The notes under the pieces are model-generated. The model was not told the origin of the DNA. It did not search any database and saw only the letters and a list, made by a program, of their open reading frames with translations. A stretch of 64,000 nt of DNA from Microbispora triticiradicis (lineage in GTDB: Bacteria; Actinomycetota; Actinomycetes; Streptosporangiales; Streptosporangiaceae), in the NCBI GenBank assembly GCA_003260025.2, contig QFZU02000031.1, forward strand, positions 124,001 to 188,000. Direction: 5' to 3'. The position numbers and the translations under genes were made by a program. Below, piece after piece: positions 17,914-26,721 of the stretch; the stretch's first letter is position 1; every line of letters starts with the position of its first letter.

Positions 17914-18741
17914 ATGGACGCGGACGAAGGGGACAAACCTGGTGACTCGGGCCGCCTGCTTGCCATCGGGGGCGCCGAGTGTCGTGGTTCTGGCCTGCTC
18001 GAGCGGTTCGTGGAGCTGTCTGGCGGCGAGGCGGCCCGGATCGTGCTGGTCACTACGGCCACCGAGGCGCCCGAGGAGGTGCGCGCCGACTACGAGCGGG
18101 CCTTCCGCAAGCTCGGCGTGGACCACACCAGGGAACTGCGGCTGCGCGGGCGCGCCGACGCAGACGGCGACAACGCGGCCAAGCTCCTCGACGACGCCAC
18201 GGGCGTGTTCTTCTCCGGCGGCGACCAGTCGCGGCTGCGCGCCCTGGTCGGCTCGCGGGCCAACGAGATCCTCCGCGACCGGCTGCGCGCAGGCGGCGCG
18301 GTCATCGCCGGGACCAGCGCCGGCGCCACCGCCATGGGCCGCACGATGATCCTCGGCGGCGAAGGCCCCGGCGTGTCCGTCGCCACGGTCCGCACCGGCC
18401 CCGGACTCGGCCTGCTCCCGAAGGCGCTCGTCATCGACACGCACTTCAGCGAGCGCGGCCGGCTCCCCCGGCTGCTCAGCGCCATGGTGCTCGACCTGGA
18501 GTGCCTGGGCGTCGGCATCGGCGAGAACACCGGGATCCTGGTCGACGGCACCCGCTTCGAGGTGCTCGGCACCGGCGTGGCCACGGTGGCTGACGGGCGG
18601 AACGCCACGGTCATCCACGCCGCCGGGGACGAAGACCCGATCACCCTGTTCGGCGTCCGGTTGCACCTGCTGCCCGCCGGGTGCGTCTTCGACATCGCGA
18701 CCCGAGAGGCCGCCATCGGGCCCGCGCACGACCGGTACTGA
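17914..18741 (+). CDS. cphB: Cyanophycinase
   Basis: This serine peptidase of family S51 has 275 residues and cleaves cyanophycin to beta-Asp-Arg dipeptides in the cytoplasm. Family marks are GDSGRLLAIGGAE at the N-terminus, FFSGGDQSRL, the nucleophile motif GTSAGATAMG (Ser near residue 132), and VIDTHFSERGRLPRL. The ATG at 17914 follows GGAGGGAG. It is 45 bp upstream of the cyanophycin synthetase gene on the same strand, so synthesis and breakdown of the storage polymer are in one operon. No isoaspartyl dipeptidase is in the window. Confidence 0.95.
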   Translation: MDADEGDKPGDSGRLLAIGGAECRGSGLLERFVELSGGEAARIVLVTTATEAPEEVRADYERAFRKLGVDHTRELRLRGRADADGDNAAKLLDDATGVFFSGGDQSRLRALVGSRANEILRDRLRAGGAVIAGTSAGATAMGRTMILGGEGPGVSVATVRTGPGLGLLPKALVIDTHFSERGRLPRLLSAMVLDLECLGVGIGENTGILVDGTRFEVLGTGVATVADGRNATVIHAAGDEDPITLFGVRLHLLPAGCVFDIATREAAIGPAHDRY

Positions 18742-18786
18742 TCACCGCCGGCCCGCCCATCCGCCCAACCCTTGGGGGAGTGTCAC

Positions 18787-21519
18787 GTGCGTCTCGACGA
18801 CCTGCGTCACCTGAGCGGACCCAACTCCTTCAGCACCCGTCCGGTCACCGTCGCGCGGCTTGAGCTCGAGGAGCTGACCGGTCGGAAGACCACCGAGTAT
18901 CCGGGCTTCGCCGGCCGGCTGACCGCGGCCCTGCCCGGGCTGGCCGAGCACCACTGCGCGGCCGGGCGTCCGGGCGGCTTCCTGGAGGCCATGGCCAGGG
19001 GCACCTACTTCGGCCACGTCACCGAGCACGTGACGCTGGAGCTGTCCAGCCTGGTGGGCCGCGACGTGTACCTGGGCCGGACCATGTGGGCCGGCGCCGA
19101 CGGCCGCTACGACGTGATGACCGAGTGCCCGCTGGACGAGCCAGCGCAGTCCTCGGTGCCGGCCGAACTGCTGGAACTGGCCATCACCACGGTCAAGCAC
19201 GTTCTTCTCGAACGCGTGCCCGACCTGCCGCTCGAACTGGCCAGGATCGCACGGATCGTGGAGCGGGAGCGCCTCGGCGTGAGTACGGCCGCGCTCGCGG
19301 GCGCGGCCCGCAGCCGGGGGATACCGGTCCGCCGGGTCGGTCAGCTGAGCATGCTGCGGCTCGGCTACGGGCGCTATCGCCGGCTGGTGTGGGCCGCGCT
19401 GACCGAGCGGACGTCGGTGATCGGTGCGGACATCGCGGCCGACAAGATGCTGGCCAAGCAGTTGCTGACCGGCGCGGGCATCCCGGTGCCCGACGGGGTG
19501 GTGGCCTGGAGCGCGGCCGACGCCGCCGGGGCGCTGGGCCGGCTCGGCGGGCCGGTCGTGATCAAGCCGCTCCACGGCAACCACGGTGCCGACGTGACCG
19601 TCGGCGTGACCACCGCCGCGGCCGCGGCCGCCGCGTACGCCCAGGCGGCGGCCGACGGCGAGGGCGCGATCGTGGAGAAGTTCGTGCCCGGCACCGACTA
19701 CCGGGTGCTGGTGGTCGACGGCCAGGTGGTGGCCGCGGCCGAGCTGCGGCCGGCCTCGGTGACCGGCGATGGTGTCTCCGACATCGCCCGACTCGTCGAT
19801 GTGGTGAATGCCGACCCGCGCCGGGGCGAGTGCCACTCCCGAGAGCTGACCAAGATTGAACTGGACGAGCGCGCGCTCGCGCACCTGGAGGCCCAGGGTT
19901 TGGGCCCGGCGTCGGTCCCGGCCCGCGGCCGGCTCGTGACCCTGCGCCGGAACGCGAACCTGTCCACCGGCGGAACCAGCCGCGACGTGACCGACCTGGT
20001 GCACGAGGACGTGGCCGACATGTGCCGCCGGGCCGCCGCCGTGGTCGGCCTGGACGTCTGCGGCATCGACGTGCGGCTGGCCGACATCGCGGCACCGATG
20101 CGGTGCGGCGGGGCCGGTCACGGCGGGGCTGAGCCCGGGGCCGTGATCGAGATCAACGCGTGCCCGGGGCTGCGGATGCACCTGTCCCCGGCCGAGGGGG
20201 CGCCGCGGGACGTGGCCGGCGCGGTGATCGACAGCCTGTATCCGCCCGGCGCCCCATCTCGGGTCCCGGTCGTCGCGGTCACCGGGACCAACGGGAAGAC
20301 CACGACGGTCCGCATGATCGGCCACATCCTGAGCAAGGCCGGGATGCGGGTGGGGATGTCCACCACGGACGGGGTCTACTCGGGCGGCCGGCTGGTCTAC
20401 GACGCCGACGCCTCGGGCCCGCGGTCCGCGGACATGGTGCTCGACGACACCAGCATCGAGGCCGCGGTGCTGGAGACGGCGCGCGGCGGGATCATCCGCG
20501 GTGGGCTCGGCTACGACCAGGCCGACGTGGCCGTGGTCACCAACATCACCGCCGACCACCTGGGCGCGGACGGCGTGGAGGATCTCGACGACCTGGTCGA
20601 GGTGAAGGCGCTGGTCGCCGAGGAGGTTCGCGAGGGCGGGACCGTGGTGCTGAACGCCGACGACCCGATGGTCGCCGCGCTCGCCGACCGGCCACGGGTG
20701 CGCAGGCGTGCGTCCGTGATCAGGTATTTCAGCCTGGTGAACGGCAACCCGGTCATCGAACGGCACCGGCAGGCGGGCGGCCTGGCCTACGAGCTTCGCA
20801 ACGGCGAACTGGTCGAGTTCGATGCGGACCGGGAGCGGGCGCTGCTCAGCGTGGTCGAGCTGCCCGGCGCGTTCGACGGGCTCGCCCCGCACGTGATCGC
20901 GAACGCGCTGGCCGCGGTGGCGGCCTGCCGCGGGCTCGGGGTCAGCGCCAAGGACATCCGGCGCGCACTGGGAACGTTCACGCCGGCCGAGTCGAACCCG
21001 GGGCGCGGCCACGTCTACCTGGCCGGCGGCGGCCCGGTGATATTGGACTACGGCCACAACGCCGCCGCGCTCGACGCGACCGGCCGCATGATCAACGACG
21101 TCTGGGGCGGCGAGCCCGTGGCCGCGATCACGCTGCCCGGCGACCGCCGCGACGACCTGGTGGCCTGCTCGGCCGAGGCCGTCGCCGCGTGGTTCGGCCG
21201 GGTCGTCGTCTACGAGGACGCCGACAAGCGCGGCCGCCGGCCCGGCGAGATGACCGGCCTGATCACCGCGGCCATGCGCCGGGCCCGGCCCGGCATCGGC
21301 CTCGCCACCGCCGAAGGACCGCAGGCCGCCCTGCGCATCGCGGTCACGCTGGCCGCCGGCCACCCGGTCCTGTTCGTCTACGAGAAGCTGGCCATGGCCC
21401 GCCAGGCCCTCGAGGCCCTGAACGCCCGCCCCTGGCCCGCCGGCGCAGTCCCGCCCGCACCCGCCGACGCCGGTCCCGCCTGCTCCTTCCATCGAGACGC
21501 CGCAATCACGGATGACTAA
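18787..21519 (+). CDS. cphA: Cyanophycin synthetase
   Basis: This is an ATP-dependent ligase of 910 residues that builds multi-L-arginyl-poly-L-aspartate. It has an N-terminal domain (to about 160), an ATP-grasp domain that adds Asp (about 200-480, with DKMLAKQLLTGAGIPVP, GGPVVIKPLHGNHG and VIEINACPGLRMHL), and a Mur-ligase-like domain that adds Arg (VAVTGTNGKTTTVRMIGHIL near 500, then NITADHLGADG and LDYGHNAAALD). GGGGGAG lies 6 bases before the GTG at 18787. The length is typical of the family. Gene order cphB-cphA is clear and the operon sits inside the tRNA-Phe-flanked segment. Confidence 0.96.
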   Translation: MRLDDLRHLSGPNSFSTRPVTVARLELEELTGRKTTEYPGFAGRLTAALPGLAEHHCAAGRPGGFLEAMARGTYFGHVTEHVTLELSSLVGRDVYLGRTMWAGADGRYDVMTECPLDEPAQSSVPAELLELAITTVKHVLLERVPDLPLELARIARIVERERLGVSTAALAGAARSRGIPVRRVGQLSMLRLGYGRYRRLVWAALTERTSVIGADIAADKMLAKQLLTGAGIPVPDGVVAWSAADAAGALGRLGGPVVIKPLHGNHGADVTVGVTTAAAAAAAYAQAAADGEGAIVEKFVPGTDYRVLVVDGQVVAAAELRPASVTGDGVSDIARLVDVVNADPRRGECHSRELTKIELDERALAHLEAQGLGPASVPARGRLVTLRRNANLSTGGTSRDVTDLVHEDVADMCRRAAAVVGLDVCGIDVRLADIAAPMRCGGAGHGGAEPGAVIEINACPGLRMHLSPAEGAPRDVAGAVIDSLYPPGAPSRVPVVAVTGTNGKTTTVRMIGHILSKAGMRVGMSTTDGVYSGGRLVYDADASGPRSADMVLDDTSIEAAVLETARGGIIRGGLGYDQADVAVVTNITADHLGADGVEDLDDLVEVKALVAEEVREGGTVVLNADDPMVAALADRPRVRRRASVIRYFSLVNGNPVIERHRQAGGLAYELRNGELVEFDADRERALLSVVELPGAFDGLAPHVIANALAAVAACRGLGVSAKDIRRALGTFTPAESNPGRGHVYLAGGGPVILDYGHNAAALDATGRMINDVWGGEPVAAITLPGDRRDDLVACSAEAVAAWFGRVVVYEDADKRGRRPGEMTGLITAAMRRARPGIGLATAEGPQAALRIAVTLAAGHPVLFVYEKLAMARQALEALNARPWPAGAVPPAPADAGPACSFHRDAAITDD

Positions 21520-21840
21520 AACGAGGGTCATCGACGCGAAGCGCGTCCATGGTGAATTGTTCGCGGTCGTCGGTGGTGGGACGCACCACATCCGAGCGCC
21601 CGCAACCAAGGGACACAGTCAGCCGATGGTGATCGAGGAGGCGGGGGAGGACACGACGTGTGTCCCTCGTGTCCCTGAACCATGATTGAACTGCGGAAAC
21701 GTGGAGGGGATTGAGGGACGCGGCCGGGGCTGCGCTGTCCCTTGATCACGGTTTGGTGTCGCGCGACCGGATGATCTTGACGTGGGAGCACCCATGGGAG
21801 GTTATTAGAACACGCGTTCACATACCGGCAGGAGGCTCTC
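21520..21840. other. Intergenic space between cphA and the propeller gene
   Basis: No gene, RNA or strong terminator is visible in these 321 bases. Short purine-rich stretches repeat (TGTCCCT at three places). The last 15 bases hold the AGGAGG of the next gene. Confidence 0.4.
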
Positions 21841-23490
21841 GTGTCCCCGTCCCTGGTTCGCCGATTAGCCGCTTACTGCGGCACCGCCGGCCTGATCACA
21901 GGCCTGCTCACCGTCACTGCCCCCGCCGCCTCGGCGGCCGGCACGACCACCGACCTCGGGGTCACTGACTCCTACACTGCCGACCTGGCCGTCGGCGGCG
22001 GCCGGGTGTTCGTTCCCGCCAGCGACCGCATCATCGTGGCCGACACTGACGGAAACCTCACCGGCGGCGTCGTCACCGGCCTGCCCGGCGTCCAAGAGCT
22101 GGCCGTGAACGCGGACGGCACCCGCCTGTACGCGGCTCTCACCGGCTCGAACGAGGTCGCCGAGATCGACACCGCGAGCCTCGCCGTCACCCGCCGGATC
22201 GACCTGTCGGCCTACCCTTGCCCGTCCACCCTGGCATTGCTGGGCGAGCGGCTGTGGGTGGGGCACGGATGCGACAACGGCCCCGGCGGCGTCGTCGGCC
22301 TGGATCTCAGCGCGAGCGCCCCGGCGCCCGTGGCGGTCGGGGGCGAGCACCTGCGGCCTCCCGTGCTCGCGGCCGCCGGCGACACGCTCGTGGTCGGCCA
22401 GACCGCCCTGCACCACGCCGACATACTGGTCTACGACCTCGGCGACGGCGCCCCCGCGCTGCGCGGCACAATCGACGGCGAGGAGTGGCGCATCGACTAC
22501 CTGCGCGACCTCACCCTGAGTTCCGACGGCGGCACCCTGATCAGCGCGGCCGACACCCCCGGTCACTTCACCAGGTATGACACCAGGACCCTGGCGGCGA
22601 CCGGCACCTACGGCGACGGCTGGGACGGGTACCCGTCCGCCGTGGCGCTCGGCTCGGACGGCGCGTACGTCGCAGCCGGACGCCAGTGGGGCAGCACCGA
22701 CCTCACCCTCTACGACGCCGCGACGGGCGCGGAGCTGTTCGCGGCCGACCAGCCGGACGCCGAACTGCTCCCGGACAGCGTCGCGTTCTCCGGCACGGAC
22801 GTCTTCGCGCTGCTGCGCAGCTCCACGGACCGGCTGCTGCTGTGGCGGGTGACGGGCGTCGCGCTACCGGCCACCAAGCTCACGGTGACGGCCCCCGCGG
22901 ACGCGTACGCCGGCTCGCCGATCACTGTCGAGGGGCGGCTCACCCGCGCCGACGGCGAGGCGCTCGGGCTTAAGCCGCTCACGGTGATCCAGTACCTGCC
23001 CGGCTGGACGAAACTGCCGATCACCGGGGTGACGACGCGGCAGGACGGCACGTTCACCTTCCAGGACACGCCCGTCTTCGAGCTGCCGCCGTACGTGGGC
23101 GAGGTGATCTACTGGGTGTTCTGGGACGGCGACGACGGCCATCGCCGCAGCAGCGCCTCCGTCACCGTGACGGTCAAGCGTGAAGCCACGCTCACCCTGA
23201 CAGGGCCACAGTCCGGCGTCGCCGGCACGGCCATGGAGCTGAGCGGCGTCCTGACGTCGGGCGGCAGGCCGCCCTCTCCGGGGTCCACGCTCACCGTGCA
23301 GCGCACCCTGTACGTCAAGGGCACCAGCGGTAAGACCGTCAAGCTCCCGCCGGTGAGGGTGAACGCCGACGGCACGTACACGTTCACCGACACGCCCGCC
23401 AACGCCGGCAGGTACAGCTACCTCGCGAGCTATGCGGGGGACGGCGGAACCGGCCCGGCCCAGGCCACCCATCAGATCATCGTCAAGTGA
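21841..23490 (+). CDS. Secreted beta-propeller protein with two Ig-like repeats
   Basis: This exported protein of 549 residues has a signal peptide (about 1-33, ending PAASAAG), then a propeller of YncE type to about residue 340 (VQELAVNADGTRLYAALTGS, NEVAEIDTASLAVTRRIDLS). Two Ig-like beta-sandwich domains follow, starting LTVTAPADAYAGSPITVEGR and LTLTGPQSGVAGTAMELSGV. Ca-type bacterial Ig repeats often extend such proteins from the cell surface. AGGAGG lies 6 bases before the GTG start. There is no catalytic motif, so binding or adhesion is the likeliest role. A long perfect stem-loop follows the stop. Confidence 0.8.
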   Translation: MSPSLVRRLAAYCGTAGLITGLLTVTAPAASAAGTTTDLGVTDSYTADLAVGGGRVFVPASDRIIVADTDGNLTGGVVTGLPGVQELAVNADGTRLYAALTGSNEVAEIDTASLAVTRRIDLSAYPCPSTLALLGERLWVGHGCDNGPGGVVGLDLSASAPAPVAVGGEHLRPPVLAAAGDTLVVGQTALHHADILVYDLGDGAPALRGTIDGEEWRIDYLRDLTLSSDGGTLISAADTPGHFTRYDTRTLAATGTYGDGWDGYPSAVALGSDGAYVAAGRQWGSTDLTLYDAATGAELFAADQPDAELLPDSVAFSGTDVFALLRSSTDRLLLWRVTGVALPATKLTVTAPADAYAGSPITVEGRLTRADGEALGLKPLTVIQYLPGWTKLPITGVTTRQDGTFTFQDTPVFELPPYVGEVIYWVFWDGDDGHRRSSASVTVTVKREATLTLTGPQSGVAGTAMELSGVLTSGGRPPSPGSTLTVQRTLYVKGTSGKTVKLPPVRVNADGTYTFTDTPANAGRYSYLASYAGDGGTGPAQATHQIIVK

Positions 23491-23500
23491 CCCGACGACC

Positions 23501-23526
23501 GGTGCCCGGCCGCCGGGCCGGGCACC
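23501..23526 (+). terminator. Perfect 11-bp stem-loop terminator
   Basis: GGTGCCCGGCC-GCCG-GGCCGGGCACC forms an uninterrupted 11-bp stem with a 4-nt loop, 10 bases after the propeller gene's stop. There is no U tract. The remaining bases to 23874 hold no gene I can support. Confidence 0.75.
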
Positions 23527-23874
23527 TCGGCCGGGATCCGGTGGCAGCTCGCCATACGGGTTGGGCTTTTCTCAGCCGCTTTTGACGCGAGGCGTCCCCG
23601 ATGCGAAGCACCAAGAGAGGCGCGCGAAGCGTCTTCTGCCAGGGCGTTGAGAACAGGCGTGAGTGACTAATTGCGTGACAACGGCAACATGCGATCACGG
23701 ACGTTGACGGACGCTCGCGCACGCTACACAGCAGGCTGTTGGGCACTTCCACAAGCTCCCGAACCTAAGCCTGATGGCGGATGAGCGCCAGATCCGGGCG
23801 TCGACGCCTGTCCGCAGACGTCCGAGGTCGGCCATTGATTCGTTTGTGATCGCGTCTGTGTATCACTGTTTGCT

Positions 23875-24813
23875 GTGGCACATTCGTGGGCGAGGCTCTC
23901 GCGGTGGAGACGAATCCGTAGATGGACAGGCATCGCCACGGTCTTCGTGGGTCTGGCCGCCTGTCAGGGGGCGTTCGGGCGCAACATACAGGCGGTCACG
24001 TACGGCGAGCCCACATCGTGTCCCAGCGATTTATCCGAGTCCGGGCCCGCGGCCGGGATGGTGATCGATTGCGTGGGGTGGACACTGCACGTGCCATTCG
24101 GCATGGATATCGAACTCAGTACGGCCGCGAGCCATGCCGGCTCTGTGTCGATGTTCGACACCGACCCTGTCCCCATCGAGATCACCCCGGACGGACACCG
24201 CGTCGCCTACTTGGACGTGAGGGAGCTCCGCTACCTCGCCAAGGATCTCCGCTCCGGCTTCACCCGCCCGATCACACCACGCCTCACCCCTGAGGAGATC
24301 GTCGCAATCACCTCGGTGGTCAGTTCCGCCGACAGCCGCCACTTCGCCGTGTCCACCAGGGAGAACCGTCGGACATTCGTCACGGACTTCGAGACGGGCC
24401 GGACGAGGACACTCAACCAGGTGTGCTGGGCCTACGGGCTGACCGGCGACAGCCTGATGGGCAGCGCGGGCTGCGACGGTCAGGACGTCTCGATCGACGC
24501 CATCCGCTTCGACGGTACGGCGGCCCGCTTCCGGTCGGAGGAGGAGCGCCCCCGTGACTTGTCCGCAGACCTGCGGTGGTACATCGACTTCGGGGAGCCG
24601 ACTTCGGTGTACGAGACCGCAACCGGGCGGCGGGTGCGGGTCCTGCCCTCTGAACTCAGCGAATTCCAGTGGGCGGGCGCCGACACCCTGGTCGCACGAG
24701 ACGCGGATATCGAGGACGGGGACGACTACATAGCCATCGACGCGAGAACGGGCGAGCTCATCTCGATTGGCATCCCATACTCCGACTCAATCGTCTTCGG
24801 CAAGGTCCGTTGA
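23875..24813 (+). CDS. Predicted lipoprotein with TolB/PD40-like propeller
   Basis: The product of 312 residues has a basic n-region, a hydrophobic segment and a lipobox ending at GLAAC (Cys30), so it should be anchored outside the membrane. The body has weak propeller-blade motifs (VPIEITPDGHRVAYLDV, VSSADSRHFAVSTREN). The GTG start has no strong ribosome binding site. Its stop overlaps the start of the next gene (TGATG), so the two are translated together. The downstream partner has an HTH inside the cell and a similar propeller outside, which suggests a paired surface-sensing unit. No family name can be given. Confidence 0.65.
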   Translation: MAHSWARLSRWRRIRRWTGIATVFVGLAACQGAFGRNIQAVTYGEPTSCPSDLSESGPAAGMVIDCVGWTLHVPFGMDIELSTAASHAGSVSMFDTDPVPIEITPDGHRVAYLDVRELRYLAKDLRSGFTRPITPRLTPEEIVAITSVVSSADSRHFAVSTRENRRTFVTDFETGRTRTLNQVCWAYGLTGDSLMGSAGCDGQDVSIDAIRFDGTAARFRSEEERPRDLSADLRWYIDFGEPTSVYETATGRRVRVLPSELSEFQWAGADTLVARDADIEDGDDYIAIDARTGELISIGIPYSDSIVFGKVR

Positions 24814-26129
24814 TGTCGGACTGGTACGAGCAGGTCCGCCGTACGGCGTCGCTGTTGGGCGGACGCACGCCGTATGCCCGGCACATGGCGGAGAAGGCAC
24901 TGCGCGACAGGGAAGGCACGAAGGACGCCTTCTTCTCGCTCTATCGGTCCTATCTCAGCCCCTTCCGCGCCTGGCCCGATCCGGGCTGGGGGACGGAACT
25001 CTCCAATCTGGAGCGTGCCGTCCTGGTTGCGTTGCACCATGACGGCTGGACCGAGCAGGAGACCGCCTATTTGTGTGGGCGAAGTAGAAGAGCCGTGCGG
25101 CGGGCGGGCGAGAAAGGGCTTCGTGCTCTGGGCACGGATGGCACGGCTCTCGCCGGCACGCTACGGGCAATGACGAAGGATCTTCCTGCGGTCGCCGAGC
25201 GGGAGCCCGGGCGGAATCGCACCGGGTGCGGTGCCTTGATTGTATGCCTTATCGCCTTTGTCCTCATGGTGGCCTATTGCTCGGCCCTGGATGCTTCGCT
25301 CGGACAGCACGCAGGCCGCGCTCCCTTCGTCGCCCTTGCCTTTTCGGAGCTCAATCCATTGCGCGGTCCTATGCAGGCCACGATCCGGTACGCCTACCGC
25401 GTCGATGCGCCGGTAACCGGGCTCACCGATGGAAGCTACTGGGTCGTCATCACTGAGTCGGACCAACGGCTGCTTGTCGAGGACGCCACTCCAAGCGACC
25501 TCGAGATCAGCCCGAACGGCCGGAGGCTGGCCTACCACAGCCGGAGCAAGCGCGAGGTCGTCGTGCATAACCTTCCGTCGGGGAGGATCAGCACGATATC
25601 GAAAGCCGATGCGTCGGACTACGAACTGTATTTTTCTCCAGACGGTCGCCGCCTCGCGTTCGCTTCCGAGGACAAGCTGTTTGTCTGGGACGGCAAGCGG
25701 CGGCGTGTCCCGGGGTTCGGGGCGGAGTCGACACTGAACGGCTGGTTAACGGGCGGGCGGGCCCTGCTGATTGATGACTCGGAGGGTGTCCGGGCGGTCG
25801 ATCTCAATGGCACCGTCCTGTTCAGCACAGAGGACTCGGACCACGTGGGCCCGTTGCCCGACGGGAAGACGTGGATCGGCGTCGGCTCTGACGAGAATCG
25901 CTTCACGCGGTACGGTCGGCGCACAGGTCGCCGGAGCATGCGACTGCCCGCGACCGCGAGGCTCGAAAAGGTCAAGTGTTGGACCAGTGCCGACACCTTC
26001 GTGATCAGTACTTACGGCTACGGGCCCAGCCACTACTACCGGATCGACATCGAGACCGGGGAAGCAGAGCCTCTGCCCGCTCTGGTCCCGGAAGACCTGA
26101 AAGAGGTGCGTTTCCCCGGGTGTGTGTGA
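24813..26129 (+). CDS. HTH - transmembrane helix - beta-propeller protein
   Basis: This protein of 438 residues has three parts. Residues 1-130 are cytoplasmic and include LSNLERAVLVALHHDGWTEQ followed by TAYLCGRSRRAVRRAG, which has the shape of a sigma-70 region 4 helix-turn-helix. Residues 138-158 form one membrane helix (ALIVCLIAFVLMVAY). Residues 200-438 are a PD40/TolB-like propeller (LEISPNGRRLAYHSRSK, LYFSPDGRRLAFASEDK). The topology places DNA binding inside and a ligand-binding propeller outside, as in one-component membrane regulators. Translation is coupled to the lipoprotein gene upstream. The role is inference; I know no characterised homologue. Confidence 0.7.
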   Translation: MSDWYEQVRRTASLLGGRTPYARHMAEKALRDREGTKDAFFSLYRSYLSPFRAWPDPGWGTELSNLERAVLVALHHDGWTEQETAYLCGRSRRAVRRAGEKGLRALGTDGTALAGTLRAMTKDLPAVAEREPGRNRTGCGALIVCLIAFVLMVAYCSALDASLGQHAGRAPFVALAFSELNPLRGPMQATIRYAYRVDAPVTGLTDGSYWVVITESDQRLLVEDATPSDLEISPNGRRLAYHSRSKREVVVHNLPSGRISTISKADASDYELYFSPDGRRLAFASEDKLFVWDGKRRRVPGFGAESTLNGWLTGGRALLIDDSEGVRAVDLNGTVLFSTEDSDHVGPLPDGKTWIGVGSDENRFTRYGRRTGRRSMRLPATARLEKVKCWTSADTFVISTYGYGPSHYYRIDIETGEAEPLPALVPEDLKEVRFPGCV

Positions 26130-26249
26130 TGATCGACAAGCCTGGGGCCGACAGTGGCGTGCGGGCGCTGGACAGGTCCCGCACAGCGACATCCCCTTAC
26201 GCATGTCCCAGGATGAGCAAGGGCCCCAATCGATTCACCACACCGTAGC

Positions 26250-26321
26250 GCCTGAAAGCGGAAGGTCGGCAGTTCGACCCTGCCCCTGACCACCACCCTT
26301 GAACAGCCCAAACGCCCCGAG
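26250..26321 (+). repeat. Distal att-like repeat: partial tRNA-Phe
   Basis: These 72 bases copy the 3' half of tRNA-Phe (from GCCTGAAA) and 26 bases beyond its CCA. The 5' half of the tRNA is absent, so this is not a gene. It is the far boundary of the proposed 11-kb island. The second arm of the tRNA terminator is also missing. Between here and 26680 nothing else is recognisable, and no integrase remnant was found. Confidence 0.75.
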
Positions 26322-26680
26322 TCAATTTCCAGATCGCTATGGAGTGGCCGGCGACTTCCTTTGAGGAGCCGGACAGGTCAACCTGTTACGACATTCTTTC
26401 CATCTTCCAGGGCCACGGCGTAACCGTGATGTCGAGGTGATCTGGCCTTGGGTGTCGCTTCGCTCATGGACCTGCACAGTCGACACGGATCGATCTGGAT
26501 CGACCGAGGCGCCTTGCCCGACGCCGTGACTTGCGCTCGTCGGCCGGGCCATCCCAGCACGCCCAGACTCACCTAATACAGATCAATCGATCGTATTTCG
26601 ATAATGTTGGGGATAAACTCCCGGATCGCCTCCTGAAACGCGACACTTCGATACAGTGGCCGCGATCTTGCAGTCCCATT

Positions 26681-26695
26681 GTTGACATCGTCAAC
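26681..26695. promoter_or_regulatory. Palindrome upstream of the 701-residue gene
   Basis: GTTGACATCGTCAAC has perfect 6-bp arms around ATC and contains a TTGACA-like -35 element. It ends 26 bp before the GTG at 26722. An operator overlapping a promoter is the likely reading. The surrounding 26570-26700 is AT-richer than the genes on either side. Confidence 0.5.
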
Positions 26696-26721
26696 GGACT
26701 CCGTTCAGGGGAGACAACCGA

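Noticed and set aside
18742..21609. A 955-codon minus-strand open frame opposite cphA
   Set aside because: It is an antisense shadow created by GC-rich third positions; its sequence is Gly/Arg/His-rich without any domain, while the + strand has complete CphA motifs.
26250..26321. A second tRNA-Phe gene
   Set aside because: The 5' half (acceptor strand, D arm and half of the anticodon stem) is absent, so it cannot fold; it is kept as an att-like repeat.
26337..26572. Minus-strand frames next to the distal repeat, as an integrase remnant
   Set aside because: No tyrosine- or serine-recombinase motif (no R-x-x-R/H or catalytic Tyr context) can be read in any frame.
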